Assembly: GCA_944383415.1 (NCBI GenBank)
Contig: CALWPK010000005.1
Coordinates: 1-64,000, forward strand
Length of the DNA stretch: 64,000 bases
Reading direction: 5' to 3'
From: an uncultured Clostridia bacterium
Lineage (GTDB): Bacteria > Bacillota > Clostridia > Christensenellales > UBA1242
In this document: in pieces, positions 51,001 through 59,480 of the stretch
How the letters are laid out: every line of letters starts with the position of its first letter
How positions within the stretch are numbered: the stretch's first letter is position 1
Made by a program: the position numbers and the translations under genes
Notes under the pieces: model-generated
Database searches by the model: none
Told to the model about the DNA's origin: nothing
What the model saw: the letters and a program-made list of their open reading frames with translations, nothing else

Positions 51001-54000
51001 TCTACATTGGCGCGTTAGAAGTATATGTCCTACCTTTGTACGAAGAAACTGTGACTGGAGATGTGTCTCAAATGATCAGCGGAATAGATTCAGGCGAATA
51101 CACTAAGACTCTCAATACAGATGTTGACAGTTATGAAATACCATTTGCCAATGTAAATAACAGATTTAATAATGATGACTTTGCAGGCAATTGGTCGGCA
51201 GAAATAGAGGCAAAAGATGACAGTTTTGACTATACTAGCAATTCAATAAGTTCAAATGGTGTCTCTATTGTTACTTTGAATGGAACTAGTGTAGTTTTGA
51301 ATAGTTATGTGAACAATCAAGACCTTCAATTTACTGTGAGATATATCTATTCAGTTGGCGTAAATACATTCGTTGTGAAAGTGCATTACACTTATGAACA
51401 AATCGATATCAACACGACACCTGCAACTGTGACAGTCGGCACTTTTATCTTGAATAATGAAGATCAAAATGGTGCGGTCAATAGTTATTTCAACAATCTA
51501 TTGGATCTATCTACAATCATTGGCAATTACAAAAAAGAAATCACAATTCTATACGCAGGAGAAGAATGTGCCAAAATCAATTTAAGTGACGCAACAGTAG
51601 ACAAGGTGGGAGACATCATCACATTCAATAATGGTTGCGGTATGCGATATGTATATCAAGAAAATAAGCATTATCTAGAGTTTGATCAAACGATAGCCGA
51701 TTATAGTGAGCAATTTGTCATCCGATTCGACAATATCCTAGACGCGGACAACAGTGTATATACCAAAACTATTACAGTGAATGTTGCTAGTGGGTTATAT
51801 TATAATCAACCTAATTCTGGCGTTGGAAATAGTGAAAATAATCCATTAAATTCCACTTTGAACTCCAATCAATTATATCAAAACATTACAGGTAGCCAAA
51901 TTACGATCAATTCAAGTTCAAATTCAACTACGGGCGTGACGAGATATTATGTGGGAGGATTGAATATTTACACTAATGTTGCTAGTACACTTGAAGTCTC
52001 ATTCTCAGACTCTAAATATATTTCAGGTTTGACTGGGGAGATGATGACAATAGATAACACGGGCAATATCAACTTCACCCATACGGCAGAGGACAAATTG
52101 TTGACTCTGAGAATAAGTGTGAAGTCAGGTGATGATTATTATCTTATCAGCAGTGGAGAGCCACTAGAGTTGAATTTCTATGTCAATGCTATTAGGACGT
52201 ATGCGGGAATTGTTGCTACATACTACACCGACGGAGCGAATCACGAAAATGTTGTGAGTGGATATGTTATTAGAGATATCTATTCTGAATTGTTTACAGA
52301 TATCGCTGAATACGATCAAAACATTGTAGATATAGTCAATTCAAGCAAGATAATCAATGAAAAGCGTATAGCATTAATAGATCTTGAAGGTAATTATGTC
52401 CTCGATTATACAGCAAGTGCGATCGGATTCACAGATAGTTCAAATCCTAATTACATCAATTTTAGTGTTGGAGAAAATATTGTGTATTCAAATGAAAATC
52501 GACAAATGACTTTTTCTAATGTCACTACCAACACTTTGGCAAATCTGTATCTTTCAAATGATAGCGGAGTCAATAGCACCATCTACTCTTATCAGATAAT
52601 GAGTAGCAGTGAGTATCGTGACGGGCTAGATTATCAAGTTTACACCAATGGCACGATGGATAACAAAGAATACGTTGCTCTATTAATTGAAGATGAAAGT
52701 TCATCCAATCCATTTGTATATGGCGAAACGACCACTGAAAATGGTCAAACTGTATTGCTAGGCAATCACGTAGCAACATTGATGGACGGAAACAATAGCG
52801 TGTTCTATATAACAGATTTGAATATATATCTAAATGATTCAAGAGTGACAACGTACAATGTCGCAAAATTAGATCGAGTGGAATCGAGCGAATATCCAGA
52901 CGATATCGTATATATAATATCAAATATAAACAACACGAATATGAGTGTAACTATCAGATTAGGTACTGGCAGACGGTTATATGTCGGACTTGAAAGAAAT
53001 AGCGGAGATCCATTCAGAACATTATCAATTGAAATGTCAATATATGGCGATAGTGGGAATTTGATTTCAATTTATGATACCGATTCATTTACAACAAAGA
53101 CATTTGAAATTAAATTTTACAACTATACGCTAGAAAGTGATTATACCACCTCTTACGATTCGATTTATGCTACAAATTATATAGATCTATCAGATAAAAT
53201 TTCGATTAAATCAAATATTGAATCTGTAGATGGTGAAAATGCTTATATCTCATTGAGCAACGCAGACCTTGTGACAGGCAATAGTGAGGGGGCTAGTTAT
53301 TATATCATCAGCGGTAATAGGCACTATATTACGGATATAAATAACAATATCTTTGACTATTACAAAAGCACATCAGATACGCAAATGAATTTGATAATGA
53401 CAAAGGCTGTCGGAGTCAACATTAGCGTATGCTTAATATTCAAAGTGTCAGACGAAGAAGGATATTTCATAGGGGATATTCAATATAATTTCTTACTAAG
53501 ACCAAACTTCGAATTTAGAGTAAATGACGGCACGCTAACTAGCGGAGACGATGAATTTTATACAGACTATTTGTTGACGTCCGACAAATTAGGAAATACT
53601 TCGACATTCCATTATGTAGAAGATCTATCGGATGCAAATGCTGAGCAAAATGTTCAAATTGAGATTGATGATGTGGTTTATAATACCAATTTGAAATTGG
53701 AATTGTATACCGCAGATGGCACGAATCAAAAGATCACAGATATTAGAAGCAGTTTGACTATCACTGAAACATCTAGTTGGGGAGACAGGTATATCAACAT
53801 TGATGACTTTGTACTGACTTTGTCCAAAGATTTGTCTGGATTATTGATGCTTCGTCTAGACATCAATTTAGGAGCAAATGGAACATATACAGTATATTGG
53901 AACATTAATATATTAGGATTCGTTAGTTTGCAGTATAAGTCAGTGATCTTGGGTGAAAATAATATTTTAAGTCATTCTAATGGTGAAGCGTTCTCTTCTG

Positions 54001-56096
54001 GAACTGAGGTGGCAATCATCAGCACCACTTCGAATGATCAAACAGGTATATTGATGTCAAACACGGAAGGCACACTCAATCAAAATCCTTCTATTGCAAA
54101 CAACTTTACTATCACAAGCATTACAGGTAGATATGCGATCGTACCGTTCACTGAATCTATAGATGCGGATGAGGCATTTGATTCTGCGGGTGACAACTTT
54201 GATGCGGGCTTGAATTACAACACATACATATTGAGCAACAATACTGTTTCAGTCGTTTTGCCGAGTGTAGCACAGTCTAGCGGTCCAAACTATGAATACT
54301 ATAATGTAATTTATAGGATAGCATATACCTATCTCAATCAAACTACAGATTACTATTATGTGACATACAAAGTCTACAACAGTGCGTCAGTGAATGTGAA
54401 TACCAACTTCACTATTGTGGATGTGGATACTGATACGGTCGATGATCAACTAGACCTATTCTATTACGCTGAAACTTATGTTGGTACTAGCAATAATGAA
54501 AATACTGTTACATTGCATCTAAACAGAAACAAAGACATAGTGGCAGAGGTAAGGTTGACTGGTGCATATTCGGGATATAATGGAACGTATACTCGTGTTG
54601 CCAATAGCACAACAGATTATTCTAATGGAATCAATACAATACGTATTAGTTTAAGCAACAATATTTATACTATTTCTGTTTTGAGCAGTGAAATATCTTT
54701 GACGGCAAATAGGACAGTCATCACCCATAGCACTTACTACAATCAATCTGAGATAGTCAATGGATCAATATTTAATAGCGAATATAGTAGCATAGACGAC
54801 TTCAAGACGTTCATAAGTTCGATTGACAGTATCAGATTGTCAAATATGACAGGCTTCACTGGCTCGAATACGGCTATTTATTACGCATTAGAATATTTGA
54901 ATGTATCCAATTCTGGCGTATTTGGAATTAAATTGGATGAACCAAAGACAGATTCAAGTCTTGGCACAAGTTATAATGAAAAGTTATTCAACAATGAATT
55001 GATAGCGGACCTTGATGTAATTGCTAGTGGAAATTCTATCATTCATATTGAAAAATATGATGACAATTCAAATCTAGGATTCAAATTGACCACATCTAAT
55101 GCAATCACTCCAAAAGGGCAATTCAGAGTGCGAGATATATTCTTGCCTACTCAGTGTAGTTCTACATCATTCTTAGATTATGTGGTGGTGGGTGTATATT
55201 CTACATCGGCAAGTTCAAATTGGGTAAATAACGCATCTAGCGTCAGTGTAATCAATAACAATGTAGGTACAATCAACGTGAATGGAACGGATTACATTTT
55301 GTGTCAATTGCGATTCAGTGGATCTTCGGATAGTCTATATAATCTAGTGACCACGAATTACTATGCGATCTACACATCTAGTGGAAACATAGTCACAGTT
55401 GACTACGGCACCAACATTCAATCATATTTCTTCCAAGTTAATTACACCAATTCGGATTCAGTCTTGGATCTATACGGCAAATTTGCTACGTATCAAAACT
55501 CATCTGACGGAACATTGACGAAAACTCCATATTCTAGCGGTTCCGCAACATTAAATTCAGTTTTAGAGACAGACACTGAGTATAGTGCAATTTCTTATGA
55601 TGCTGGAAGATATAGATATATCACCGTCACGAAAGAGACTTTGAGACTTTACAAAAATAGTCATCCAACTGCTACTGCGTTGAGCTTGAATTATTCCGCC
55701 ACATATAATGGAAAATCATTGACATTCAGAGTTGACTTTCAACTTCCTGAATATCCGTTCGTGGAAAACACGATGTCAGGAACAGACGATATAACTGTCA
55801 ATCTATTGAGCAATGGTTTGATGGTATATGATACCAATGGAGATTTGGTGGAATTGACTAACGAAAATATCAATATGGTATCTTCAATTATTGAAAATGG
55901 TACAAACTATATTAGAGAAATTGTATCTAACAATAGCGATTACACTGGAGAGATTATATTGAATGGGCAATTGGTCAATCAATACTTCACCAACAATCCT
56001 AGTGCTAGCCAATTGTCGATAAGACTAACTTTGACGACGGGTACAATGCTAGAAACTCAGCGAGATCTTCAATTCAACATAGTGATAACTAAATAG
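45084..56096 (+). CDS. Giant membrane-anchored extracellular protein, 3670 residues
   Basis: The single open frame spans 11 kb (roughly 400 kDa). The N-terminus (MAKKIFKVIGIVVASIILFV, helix about residues 5-32) is a signal anchor without a clear cleavage site, so the rest should lie outside the cell. The remainder is beta-rich and dominated by Ser, Asn, Thr, Asp, Tyr and Ile, consistent with many tandem Ig-like folds, but sequence repeats are too diverged to count by eye. An acidic, Glu/Asp/Gly-rich insert lies near residues 1190-1215. No LRR, LPXTG, SLH, LysM or C-terminal membrane helix is seen. It may span the envelope or act as a stalk-like adhesin. A perfect promoter, a structured leader and a terminator show it is an independent gene. 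Confidence 0.85.
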   Translation: MAKKIFKVIGIVVASIILFVGAVFGVMALMGKFRTPDVYPDRLQFLENEQTIVYREEDSERIYSFVLNGFSDDQDYEVNQKDCYIYFVNNTGADLITLCDRNGEALTSENNRYSIECNEYVYYRIKPVSESDFSQDTYGKVVLQARDSRSQVQSNVLTIWIDREVSDLRLDYADSSTFEGEQELTIGVGVSLDFVYDADPIHSLNPISRESEGKIVELYYDDPNEADYVPINQDTYSRYPFINYDSDTQEYTFLSDTAGIYEFKIAVFATYQERVDYLNSDYAQTDSYFERISNMVNTTLILNVVNSDISSVGMSLSGVGLNLYSDNNYITLSGESGVEGANDNNLGLYMIQNGSATTARFNEVDFNLHQEDNWLYEDIVFTSDDETKTIRFNQNSASITGFGAYDNTYSISFTTNSNIINLIDNLTGMIVLRLNYTLGNILPEVNTTIIDSISCEYETETINFTCSTGASFLQDNYDGTYTIKALRSGSYLEFYIYDTQTMQYSRAYVFDYSVTSLGSGETKSWNIIAKNTLELSDTQNLVLGILVVNNNGGAHFASSGVTINPVELTFGFVSENQTHNLQVGYERDQNQNYQVIYPELDFKDIVTITNGSYDACVFVTPKIADENAEVYDIDVIEGMTFVDALGNEYVLVGYIEADHYVNKVRVRSGAVNSNTPIYMIQLRNQYDQTADEYIQAIFENEQNNIILRYSILMQDAEGVTATKYVDITMFNKELTASLSDNSATVDNIAVVNGDLVVTINAKEYICTFESVSRNGADVCLYNRQNQDAEMVADIVNSYITDDRSVTINVSYTLLSNEIVFNYNPGSVNNVPSPEGGDTFVNIVDGDVFIVENTTSHTLTLTSNVPNMLRDIYNAGGFTLENIHIYMYNASGSIISQNSNALEIQNLEYVADSLVVTYNSASALSNTDSYLKIVLEYNGEQIVTDSKIYIESTIATDIQFKYIDENDLVNTVTLSQTPDDALNSTFYIEVEISYNVNANDGLGGYEYRYFIVNNSDSSNPVRKEIHALELSQKLFNVSTNGEISEGFQVLPAITGIDKSISYSSNSPSIIDFSPDTYNLIVNKIGKAVAQVNCDDITRYFAISVMTEQSNGDSNFTLSDLSGGLGEDYTEELSVSLSDFISYSYNDNGSEMALKTNAQFVSIENVEVVQFGGDSELEVVIDSNNNIYIMVVQDTPEGEEGDEGTDEDGTIDNSLVVLAIESDENSWKFTRVNYLYAGLVIRFDINIKTNETITYELTFSSSVEININLDWENFYQGTTVLLYEESETGTTSNNPIFRIKNSISEGVGITCQVYINDSEMPNLIENQEFTFSEVGTYRFSFLHNNSELSSYTINVSPNVIALINSSEFNGGDTYNYSDFVSLKSFKTGVVYGLNSVGVYPETDDYLDDVSDYTNLTLNLMQGTSITIGDNSTFTVGWIENIGEEFNEDIRVCFNYTVGNTNRSVDLVETQITLKNKYVISRETQGDQYPEYIDQTYNLMSNINYNTFVEILDNPQFTLSSIQSNISNLDFSVATGGIFRLTTNLSSSQDNVVLTFTFVDDEGRRLIYTSSLNADDYSIDLVPLSPDEIDSIAYSGTTSSNAFDLLNDLYDLDGLLVKLGADRGIISSVLVSGVSDPTVFADTTFIGSGYLGIQNYGAYAVINEIDGNSRTVSITYVITYNDGVEYEFTRELLIRNRQYITITTPFVDSTLTGTTTSYVFVGDDGSTDAENLLGVYQDENTYSITIQNINNIDYYFEPVNIGQTINFRYDEIQSVGRVNIFNSQDASIDPNADFSIELIARQNNANTLNYFNNNQIIIDNENKTVRFNQHSSFGSNTYGYFIFKLTSESGAVAYYFVYLYNQTNTSYNNVDYTNTHIVNSNIDTQTPNNFLNAENATFLGLSINQEFFNTNYNASINYANVDFYLLDAEMLDGNFYDLAGGEYNRYSKLDDQEIPEILNYTYLKIGLLFNSGTVKFYIGALEVYVLPLYEETVTGDVSQMISGIDSGEYTKTLNTDVDSYEIPFANVNNRFNNDDFAGNWSAEIEAKDDSFDYTSNSISSNGVSIVTLNGTSVVLNSYVNNQDLQFTVRYIYSVGVNTFVVKVHYTYEQIDINTTPATVTVGTFILNNEDQNGAVNSYFNNLLDLSTIIGNYKKEITILYAGEECAKINLSDATVDKVGDIITFNNGCGMRYVYQENKHYLEFDQTIADYSEQFVIRFDNILDADNSVYTKTITVNVASGLYYNQPNSGVGNSENNPLNSTLNSNQLYQNITGSQITINSSSNSTTGVTRYYVGGLNIYTNVASTLEVSFSDSKYISGLTGEMMTIDNTGNINFTHTAEDKLLTLRISVKSGDDYYLISSGEPLELNFYVNAIRTYAGIVATYYTDGANHENVVSGYVIRDIYSELFTDIAEYDQNIVDIVNSSKIINEKRIALIDLEGNYVLDYTASAIGFTDSSNPNYINFSVGENIVYSNENRQMTFSNVTTNTLANLYLSNDSGVNSTIYSYQIMSSSEYRDGLDYQVYTNGTMDNKEYVALLIEDESSSNPFVYGETTTENGQTVLLGNHVATLMDGNNSVFYITDLNIYLNDSRVTTYNVAKLDRVESSEYPDDIVYIISNINNTNMSVTIRLGTGRRLYVGLERNSGDPFRTLSIEMSIYGDSGNLISIYDTDSFTTKTFEIKFYNYTLESDYTTSYDSIYATNYIDLSDKISIKSNIESVDGENAYISLSNADLVTGNSEGASYYIISGNRHYITDINNNIFDYYKSTSDTQMNLIMTKAVGVNISVCLIFKVSDEEGYFIGDIQYNFLLRPNFEFRVNDGTLTSGDDEFYTDYLLTSDKLGNTSTFHYVEDLSDANAEQNVQIEIDDVVYNTNLKLELYTADGTNQKITDIRSSLTITETSSWGDRYINIDDFVLTLSKDLSGLLMLRLDINLGANGTYTVYWNINILGFVSLQYKSVILGENNILSHSNGEAFSSGTEVAIISTTSNDQTGILMSNTEGTLNQNPSIANNFTITSITGRYAIVPFTESIDADEAFDSAGDNFDAGLNYNTYILSNNTVSVVLPSVAQSSGPNYEYYNVIYRIAYTYLNQTTDYYYVTYKVYNSASVNVNTNFTIVDVDTDTVDDQLDLFYYAETYVGTSNNENTVTLHLNRNKDIVAEVRLTGAYSGYNGTYTRVANSTTDYSNGINTIRISLSNNIYTISVLSSEISLTANRTVITHSTYYNQSEIVNGSIFNSEYSSIDDFKTFISSIDSIRLSNMTGFTGSNTAIYYALEYLNVSNSGVFGIKLDEPKTDSSLGTSYNEKLFNNELIADLDVIASGNSIIHIEKYDDNSNLGFKLTTSNAITPKGQFRVRDIFLPTQCSSTSFLDYVVVGVYSTSASSNWVNNASSVSVINNNVGTINVNGTDYILCQLRFSGSSDSLYNLVTTNYYAIYTSSGNIVTVDYGTNIQSYFFQVNYTNSDSVLDLYGKFATYQNSSDGTLTKTPYSSGSATLNSVLETDTEYSAISYDAGRYRYITVTKETLRLYKNSHPTATALSLNYSATYNGKSLTFRVDFQLPEYPFVENTMSGTDDITVNLLSNGLMVYDTNGDLVELTNENINMVSSIIENGTNYIREIVSNNSDYTGEIILNGQLVNQYFTNNPSASQLSIRLTLTTGTMLETQRDLQFNIVITK

Positions 56097-56103
56097 AGAT
56101 AAA

Positions 56104-56148
56104 AGAATTCGAAATTTTGAAGTTCTCTTCAATTTCGGGTTCTTTTTC
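56104..56148 (+). terminator. Terminator of the giant surface protein gene
   Basis: AGAATTCGAAA at the left pairs with TTTCGGGTTCT at the right (two G-U pairs), and TTGAAG with CTTCAA inside across a small bulge, followed by TTTTTC. It begins 8 bases after the stop. Confidence 0.8.
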
Positions 56149-56299
56149 TATTACTCTTATATGCAAATATGTCATTTATTTTAAATGTTGGTGAATTATA
56201 TCTGAGCAAATTAATATAAATCAAAATATATTTTAACTTAGTAGATTTTATCAAATTTTAGTCTGTTTCATTATTAATGATTGAAAATTAGTCAAATTG

Positions 56300-56328
56300 T
56301 TGACAAATCTTCAACTCTTTATTAAAAT
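56300..56328 (+). promoter_or_regulatory. Promoter of the sepF operon
   Basis: TTGACA (56300-56305) and TAAAAT (56323-56328) have a 17-base spacer, just upstream of the small gene preceding sepF. Confidence 0.75.
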
Positions 56329-56345
56329 ATATAATAGAGGTGAAT

Positions 56346-56591
56346 ATGTCAGAATTAAACTCTGAAGAATTTGAAAACAAATGTATGGATATTATCGAGA
56401 CAATTGTGGGCATTGACAATCGTATGGATAGAAAAGGTGCTATCAAAGTGGCAGAAAAAATGCTAGAAAAAGCGAGGGCTAAAACGAAGAACAAAGAAGT
56501 CATCGCAATTTATGAGCGCGTTGTAAAAGAATTTAATATCGCTACTGATACTGAATATGAGATGTTGAAGAGACAAATTTTTGGTTCATAG
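56346..56591 (+). CDS. Small helical protein of unknown function upstream of sepF
   Basis: The 81-residue product is highly charged and predicted helical throughout (for example GAIKVAEKMLEKARAKTKNK), without membrane segment or signal peptide. No family was recognised. The ATG is preferred over an in-frame GTG two codons upstream because GAGG lies 5 bases before it. The sepF ribosome binding site overlaps its stop codon, so the two are cotranscribed and probably translationally coupled. A role near cell division is only an inference from this link. Confidence 0.75.
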   Translation: MSELNSEEFENKCMDIIETIVGIDNRMDRKGAIKVAEKMLEKARAKTKNKEVIAIYERVVKEFNIATDTEYEMLKRQIFGS

Positions 56592-56598
56592 GAGAGAT

Positions 56599-57048
56599 AT
56601 GGGTTTTTTTGATTGGGTAATGCGTGGACTGGGGTTTGATGATAAAAACAAAAAAGAAAAAAAATCAAACACCGCAGTGAATGGAGATGACAAATACTCA
56701 AATTTCAATCTTCACGAGCGTGTGGAGGGAGAAACGGGTGCTATGTCTTCTCTTCCGACTAGTGCGAATTTCAATTCGTTCGGTCTCCAGCCAGAATCAA
56801 ACATAATTATGGTAGAGCCTACGACGCATAAAGAAATTCAACAGGTCATTGATTATCTAAAGCAAGGACAGTCCATTGCGGTGAATCTTGAAGGAATCGC
56901 GGATGAGGATAGAATGAGGATCCTAGATTTTTTGTCTGGGGCGATATATGGGCTCAATGGCAGTATTTTGCGTTGGCACGGTGATTTATTCTTATTGACT
57001 CCTGAGGGACACAAAATTTTGCGTCCTGAGAATTCAGACAAAAAATAA
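56599..57048 (+). CDS. sepF: Cell division protein SepF
   Basis: SepF binds FtsZ and the membrane and helps align the division septum in Gram-positive bacteria. The 149-residue protein has an N-terminal amphipathic membrane-targeting helix (MGFFDWVMRGLGFDD), a variable linker, and the SepF fold in the last 80 residues (NIIMVEPTTHKEIQQVIDYL, AVNLEGIADEDRMRILDFLS, GAIYGLNGSILRW). The start is the ATG right after AGGAGA; upstream TTG codons in frame lack support. It is separate from the usual ylm cluster but lies close to lspA and rluD, which commonly flank that region. Confidence 0.95.
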   Translation: MGFFDWVMRGLGFDDKNKKEKKSNTAVNGDDKYSNFNLHERVEGETGAMSSLPTSANFNSFGLQPESNIIMVEPTTHKEIQQVIDYLKQGQSIAVNLEGIADEDRMRILDFLSGAIYGLNGSILRWHGDLFLLTPEGHKILRPENSDKK

Positions 57049-57281
57049 TCAAATTAAGAATGAAAAATTGCCAGTCAATTATTAAGTTGCATACATATTA
57101 ATATAGTTTGCTTGATAAAATATTTATAATTTGCATCTATATAATTAATTTGTATTTTAAATTGGCGTTTATCCTTATATGTATAGCATATAATTGACAG
57201 ATATACAAAACGACCCGTGTCAGAATCAAAATATTATTATCGAACGTGGTTGAGACGAAGTGGGGAACAAGTTTAGACAAA

Positions 57282-57764
57282 ATGAAAAAATGGATAACAA
57301 TAGTTTGTTCAATAATTGGTGTTTTGGTAATAGATCTTGTTACCAAACATTTTTTATTTGAGGTAGAATATTTCAATCTGATACCAAATGTTATTTCAAT
57401 TGCTACCAACAATGGCAATACAGGTGCCGCTTTTGGTATATTTAGCGACAGCACCATAGCACTTGTAATCGTCAGCATCATTATGATTGCGGCTCTCTTC
57501 ATATTCAATTATTTTGTGAAGACGGGGTCAATCTTTTATTCAATATCGTTCGGTTTCATTGTCGGTGGAGCAATTGGGAATTTGATAGATAGGCTCACTT
57601 TAGGTTATGTTAGAGACTTTATTTTCTTAGATTTCTGGCCAACATTTCCAATATTCAATCTTGCTGACACATTCCTGTGCATCGGTGCGGTGATGATGGC
57701 AATATTCATCCTATTTTTTATGGGGAAGAAAAATTCGAGGCAAGAAGATGAAAACAAGTCTTAA
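57282..57764 (+). CDS. lspA: Lipoprotein signal peptidase (signal peptidase II)
   Basis: LspA is a membrane aspartyl protease that removes signal peptides from lipid-modified prolipoproteins. The 160-residue protein has four membrane helices and the family motifs: DLVTKHF, NNGNTGAAFGIF, GGAIGNLIDRLTLGYVRDFI with the first catalytic Asp, and FNLADTFLCIG with the second. The ATG of MKKWITIVCS is taken as start because it matches family length; an upstream in-frame GTG would add 12 residues. Its ribosome binding site is poor. It overlaps rluD by 17 bases. Confidence 0.95.
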   Translation: MKKWITIVCSIIGVLVIDLVTKHFLFEVEYFNLIPNVISIATNNGNTGAAFGIFSDSTIALVIVSIIMIAALFIFNYFVKTGSIFYSISFGFIVGGAIGNLIDRLTLGYVRDFIFLDFWPTFPIFNLADTFLCIGAVMMAIFILFFMGKKNSRQEDENKS

Positions 57765-58653
57765 AGTTGATTTCAATAGCGTAGATTTGAGATTGGATAT
57801 TTTTTTGGTGGAAAACACCAATTTTTCACGCAGTTATTTAAAGACATTGAATGACGAAGGAAGAATTTTAGTCAACAACGAAAAGAAAAAATCAGGGTAT
57901 AAGTTGAAATTGGGAGACAAGATAGAAATTGAAGAAAAACCGATCACCACAATAGACACCGCTCCTGAAAATATACCGCTAGACATTGTGTATGAAGATG
58001 ATGATTTGCTAGTGATCAACAAACAAGTAGGATTGGTTGTCCATCCATCCGTTACCACGAGATCTCATACTCTTGTCAATGCGCTTATGTATCACGTGAA
58101 AAATTTGTCTACGATCAATGGAGTGTTGCGACCGGGCATTGTGCATAGACTAGACAAAGACACGGGTGGGCTGATGATAGTGGCGAAAAATGACAATGCT
58201 CATAAAATTTTGAGTGCACAATTGAAGGACAAGACACTCAATAGGGAATACAAAGCATTGATCAAGGGCAGAATCAAGGAAGATTTTGTAGTGGAAGGAT
58301 ATTTGATTAGGAATCCAAAGAATAGAGAGCAAATGATGCTCACTCAGTCGGAAAAAGGTAAGTATAGCAAAACAATTTTTTCTGTAGACGCCGTTTACGA
58401 CCATTATACGCTATTGAATTGCAAATTGACTACGGGAAGGACACATCAAATAAGAGCACACTTAAAATCAATCAATCATCCTATTGTCGGAGACAAACTA
58501 TACGGTGGAGAGGACAAAAATATACCGACCAATGGGCAACTCTTGTTTGCATATAAAATTAATTTTGTCCATCCAACTAGCAAAAAGAATGTTCAATTTC
58601 AAATAGAATTGCCCGAATATTTTAAGAATGTGCTTAAAAAAATTTCGAATTAA
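57748..58653 (+). CDS. rluD: RluD-family 23S rRNA pseudouridine synthase
   Basis: The 301-residue enzyme isomerises uridine to pseudouridine in large-subunit rRNA. It has an N-terminal S4 domain (about residues 9-65, RLDIFLVENTNFSRSYLKTL), then the catalytic domain with HRLDKDTGGLMIVAKN carrying the active-site Asp, and the RTHQIRAHLKSINHPIVGD segment. The start lies inside the 3' end of lspA, with GAGGCAAG before it, so translation is coupled. The lspA-rluD order is common in Bacillota, where the second gene is often called ylyB. Confidence 0.93.
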   Translation: MKTSLKVDFNSVDLRLDIFLVENTNFSRSYLKTLNDEGRILVNNEKKKSGYKLKLGDKIEIEEKPITTIDTAPENIPLDIVYEDDDLLVINKQVGLVVHPSVTTRSHTLVNALMYHVKNLSTINGVLRPGIVHRLDKDTGGLMIVAKNDNAHKILSAQLKDKTLNREYKALIKGRIKEDFVVEGYLIRNPKNREQMMLTQSEKGKYSKTIFSVDAVYDHYTLLNCKLTTGRTHQIRAHLKSINHPIVGDKLYGGEDKNIPTNGQLLFAYKINFVHPTSKKNVQFQIELPEYFKNVLKKISN

Positions 58654-58757
58654 TAATAAATTAGTCAAGTTTTCATATAAAAATTGATAATTTTGAATGA
58701 ATTATAATACATTTTTATAAAAATATCTTGATTATTTTGACAATTTTTGTAATTTAT

Positions 58758-58786
58758 TTGTAAAAACTGAATAGTTATGTTATAAT
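58758..58786 (+). promoter_or_regulatory. Promoter of the small membrane protein pair
   Basis: TTGTAA (58758-58763) and TATAAT (58781-58786) are spaced by 17 bases, followed by a GGAGG ribosome binding site. Confidence 0.7.
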
Positions 58787-58804
58787 ACGACTATTGGAGG
58801 ATAT

Positions 58805-59071
58805 ATGAAAGGTAAAGGTTTTGTGAACTTTTTAGCATACCTTGCGATAATGCTTGTTGCAATTGCATTGATCGTGCAATATATTTTGGGTGCATTAGGT
58901 GTTAGTTCTACCGTTGTATCTGCTATGAGCACTATTGCACAATTTATCGCTTATGCTATCACAGCAGTGTTTGCATTCTATTTTGCGAAGTCGAGAAGAA
59001 GTATCGCTTTTATGATTGCTTATGTCATAGCAGTTATTCTGATAATCGTTTTCTTGTTCTTGACATTTTAA
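58805..59071 (+). CDS. Small three-helix membrane protein
   Basis: The 88-residue protein consists of three hydrophobic helices (about residues 8-30, 38-60, 65-87) joined by short loops, with a basic KSRRS turn that likely faces the cytoplasm. No family was recognised. GGAGG lies 7 bases before ATG and a promoter is directly upstream. It is followed after 6 bases by another small membrane protein gene, with which it probably forms an operon. Confidence 0.75.
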   Translation: MKGKGFVNFLAYLAIMLVAIALIVQYILGALGVSSTVVSAMSTIAQFIAYAITAVFAFYFAKSRRSIAFMIAYVIAVILIIVFLFLTF

Positions 59072-59077
59072 TTGATT

Positions 59078-59422
59078 ATGAAATTCAAGTTTAACTTAAA
59101 ACTCACCATCTGCTTGGTGAGTTTGTTTGTAGGATTTGTACTCTTGATTGTTGGCAATCAAAATAAATATTGCCAATCTTTTGGGTTTTTCTTTTTGGCA
59201 GTAGGTATAATCTTTTTTGCTATTGATAGAACGAATAAGATTGATAAAAAATGTATAGAAATCGACAAATTGATAGATAAAGAAAGTGAATTGGATGATG
59301 AAAAATTAATTGATGTAAATGCTGAATTTTCTACGTTATATAAGCAAAAAAAGCGAATCAATATCGTGTCATATTTGTGCGCGATACTTTTTGCAATCGT
59401 AGGATTTTTTGTGCTAATTTGA
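59078..59422 (+). CDS. Small membrane protein with a charged central region
   Basis: The 114-residue product has two N-terminal membrane helices (about 8-27 and 33-50), a charged helical stretch of about 40 residues rich in Lys, Asp and Glu (IDKKCIEIDKLIDKESELDD), and a C-terminal membrane helix (about 95-114). No family was recognised. No Shine-Dalgarno is present, and the ATG lies 6 bases after the previous stop, which suggests translation by re-initiation. An upstream in-frame TTG is a less likely start. Confidence 0.65.
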   Translation: MKFKFNLKLTICLVSLFVGFVLLIVGNQNKYCQSFGFFFLAVGIIFFAIDRTNKIDKKCIEIDKLIDKESELDDEKLIDVNAEFSTLYKQKKRINIVSYLCAILFAIVGFFVLI

Positions 59423-59446
59423 TTGATTTAATTTCAATTGTATGAT
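59419..59446 (+). promoter_or_regulatory. Promoter of tig
   Basis: TTGATT (59419-59424) and TATGAT (59441-59446) are separated by 16 bases, overlapping the end of the preceding gene and 34 bases before the tig ATG. Confidence 0.5.
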
Positions 59447-59480
59447 AAAATACACACGTTTATATTATAAGGAGATTACT

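Noticed and set aside
57194..57222. TTGACA before lspA as a promoter
   Set aside because: No acceptable -10 box lies 16 to 18 bases downstream, so a promoter could not be assigned.
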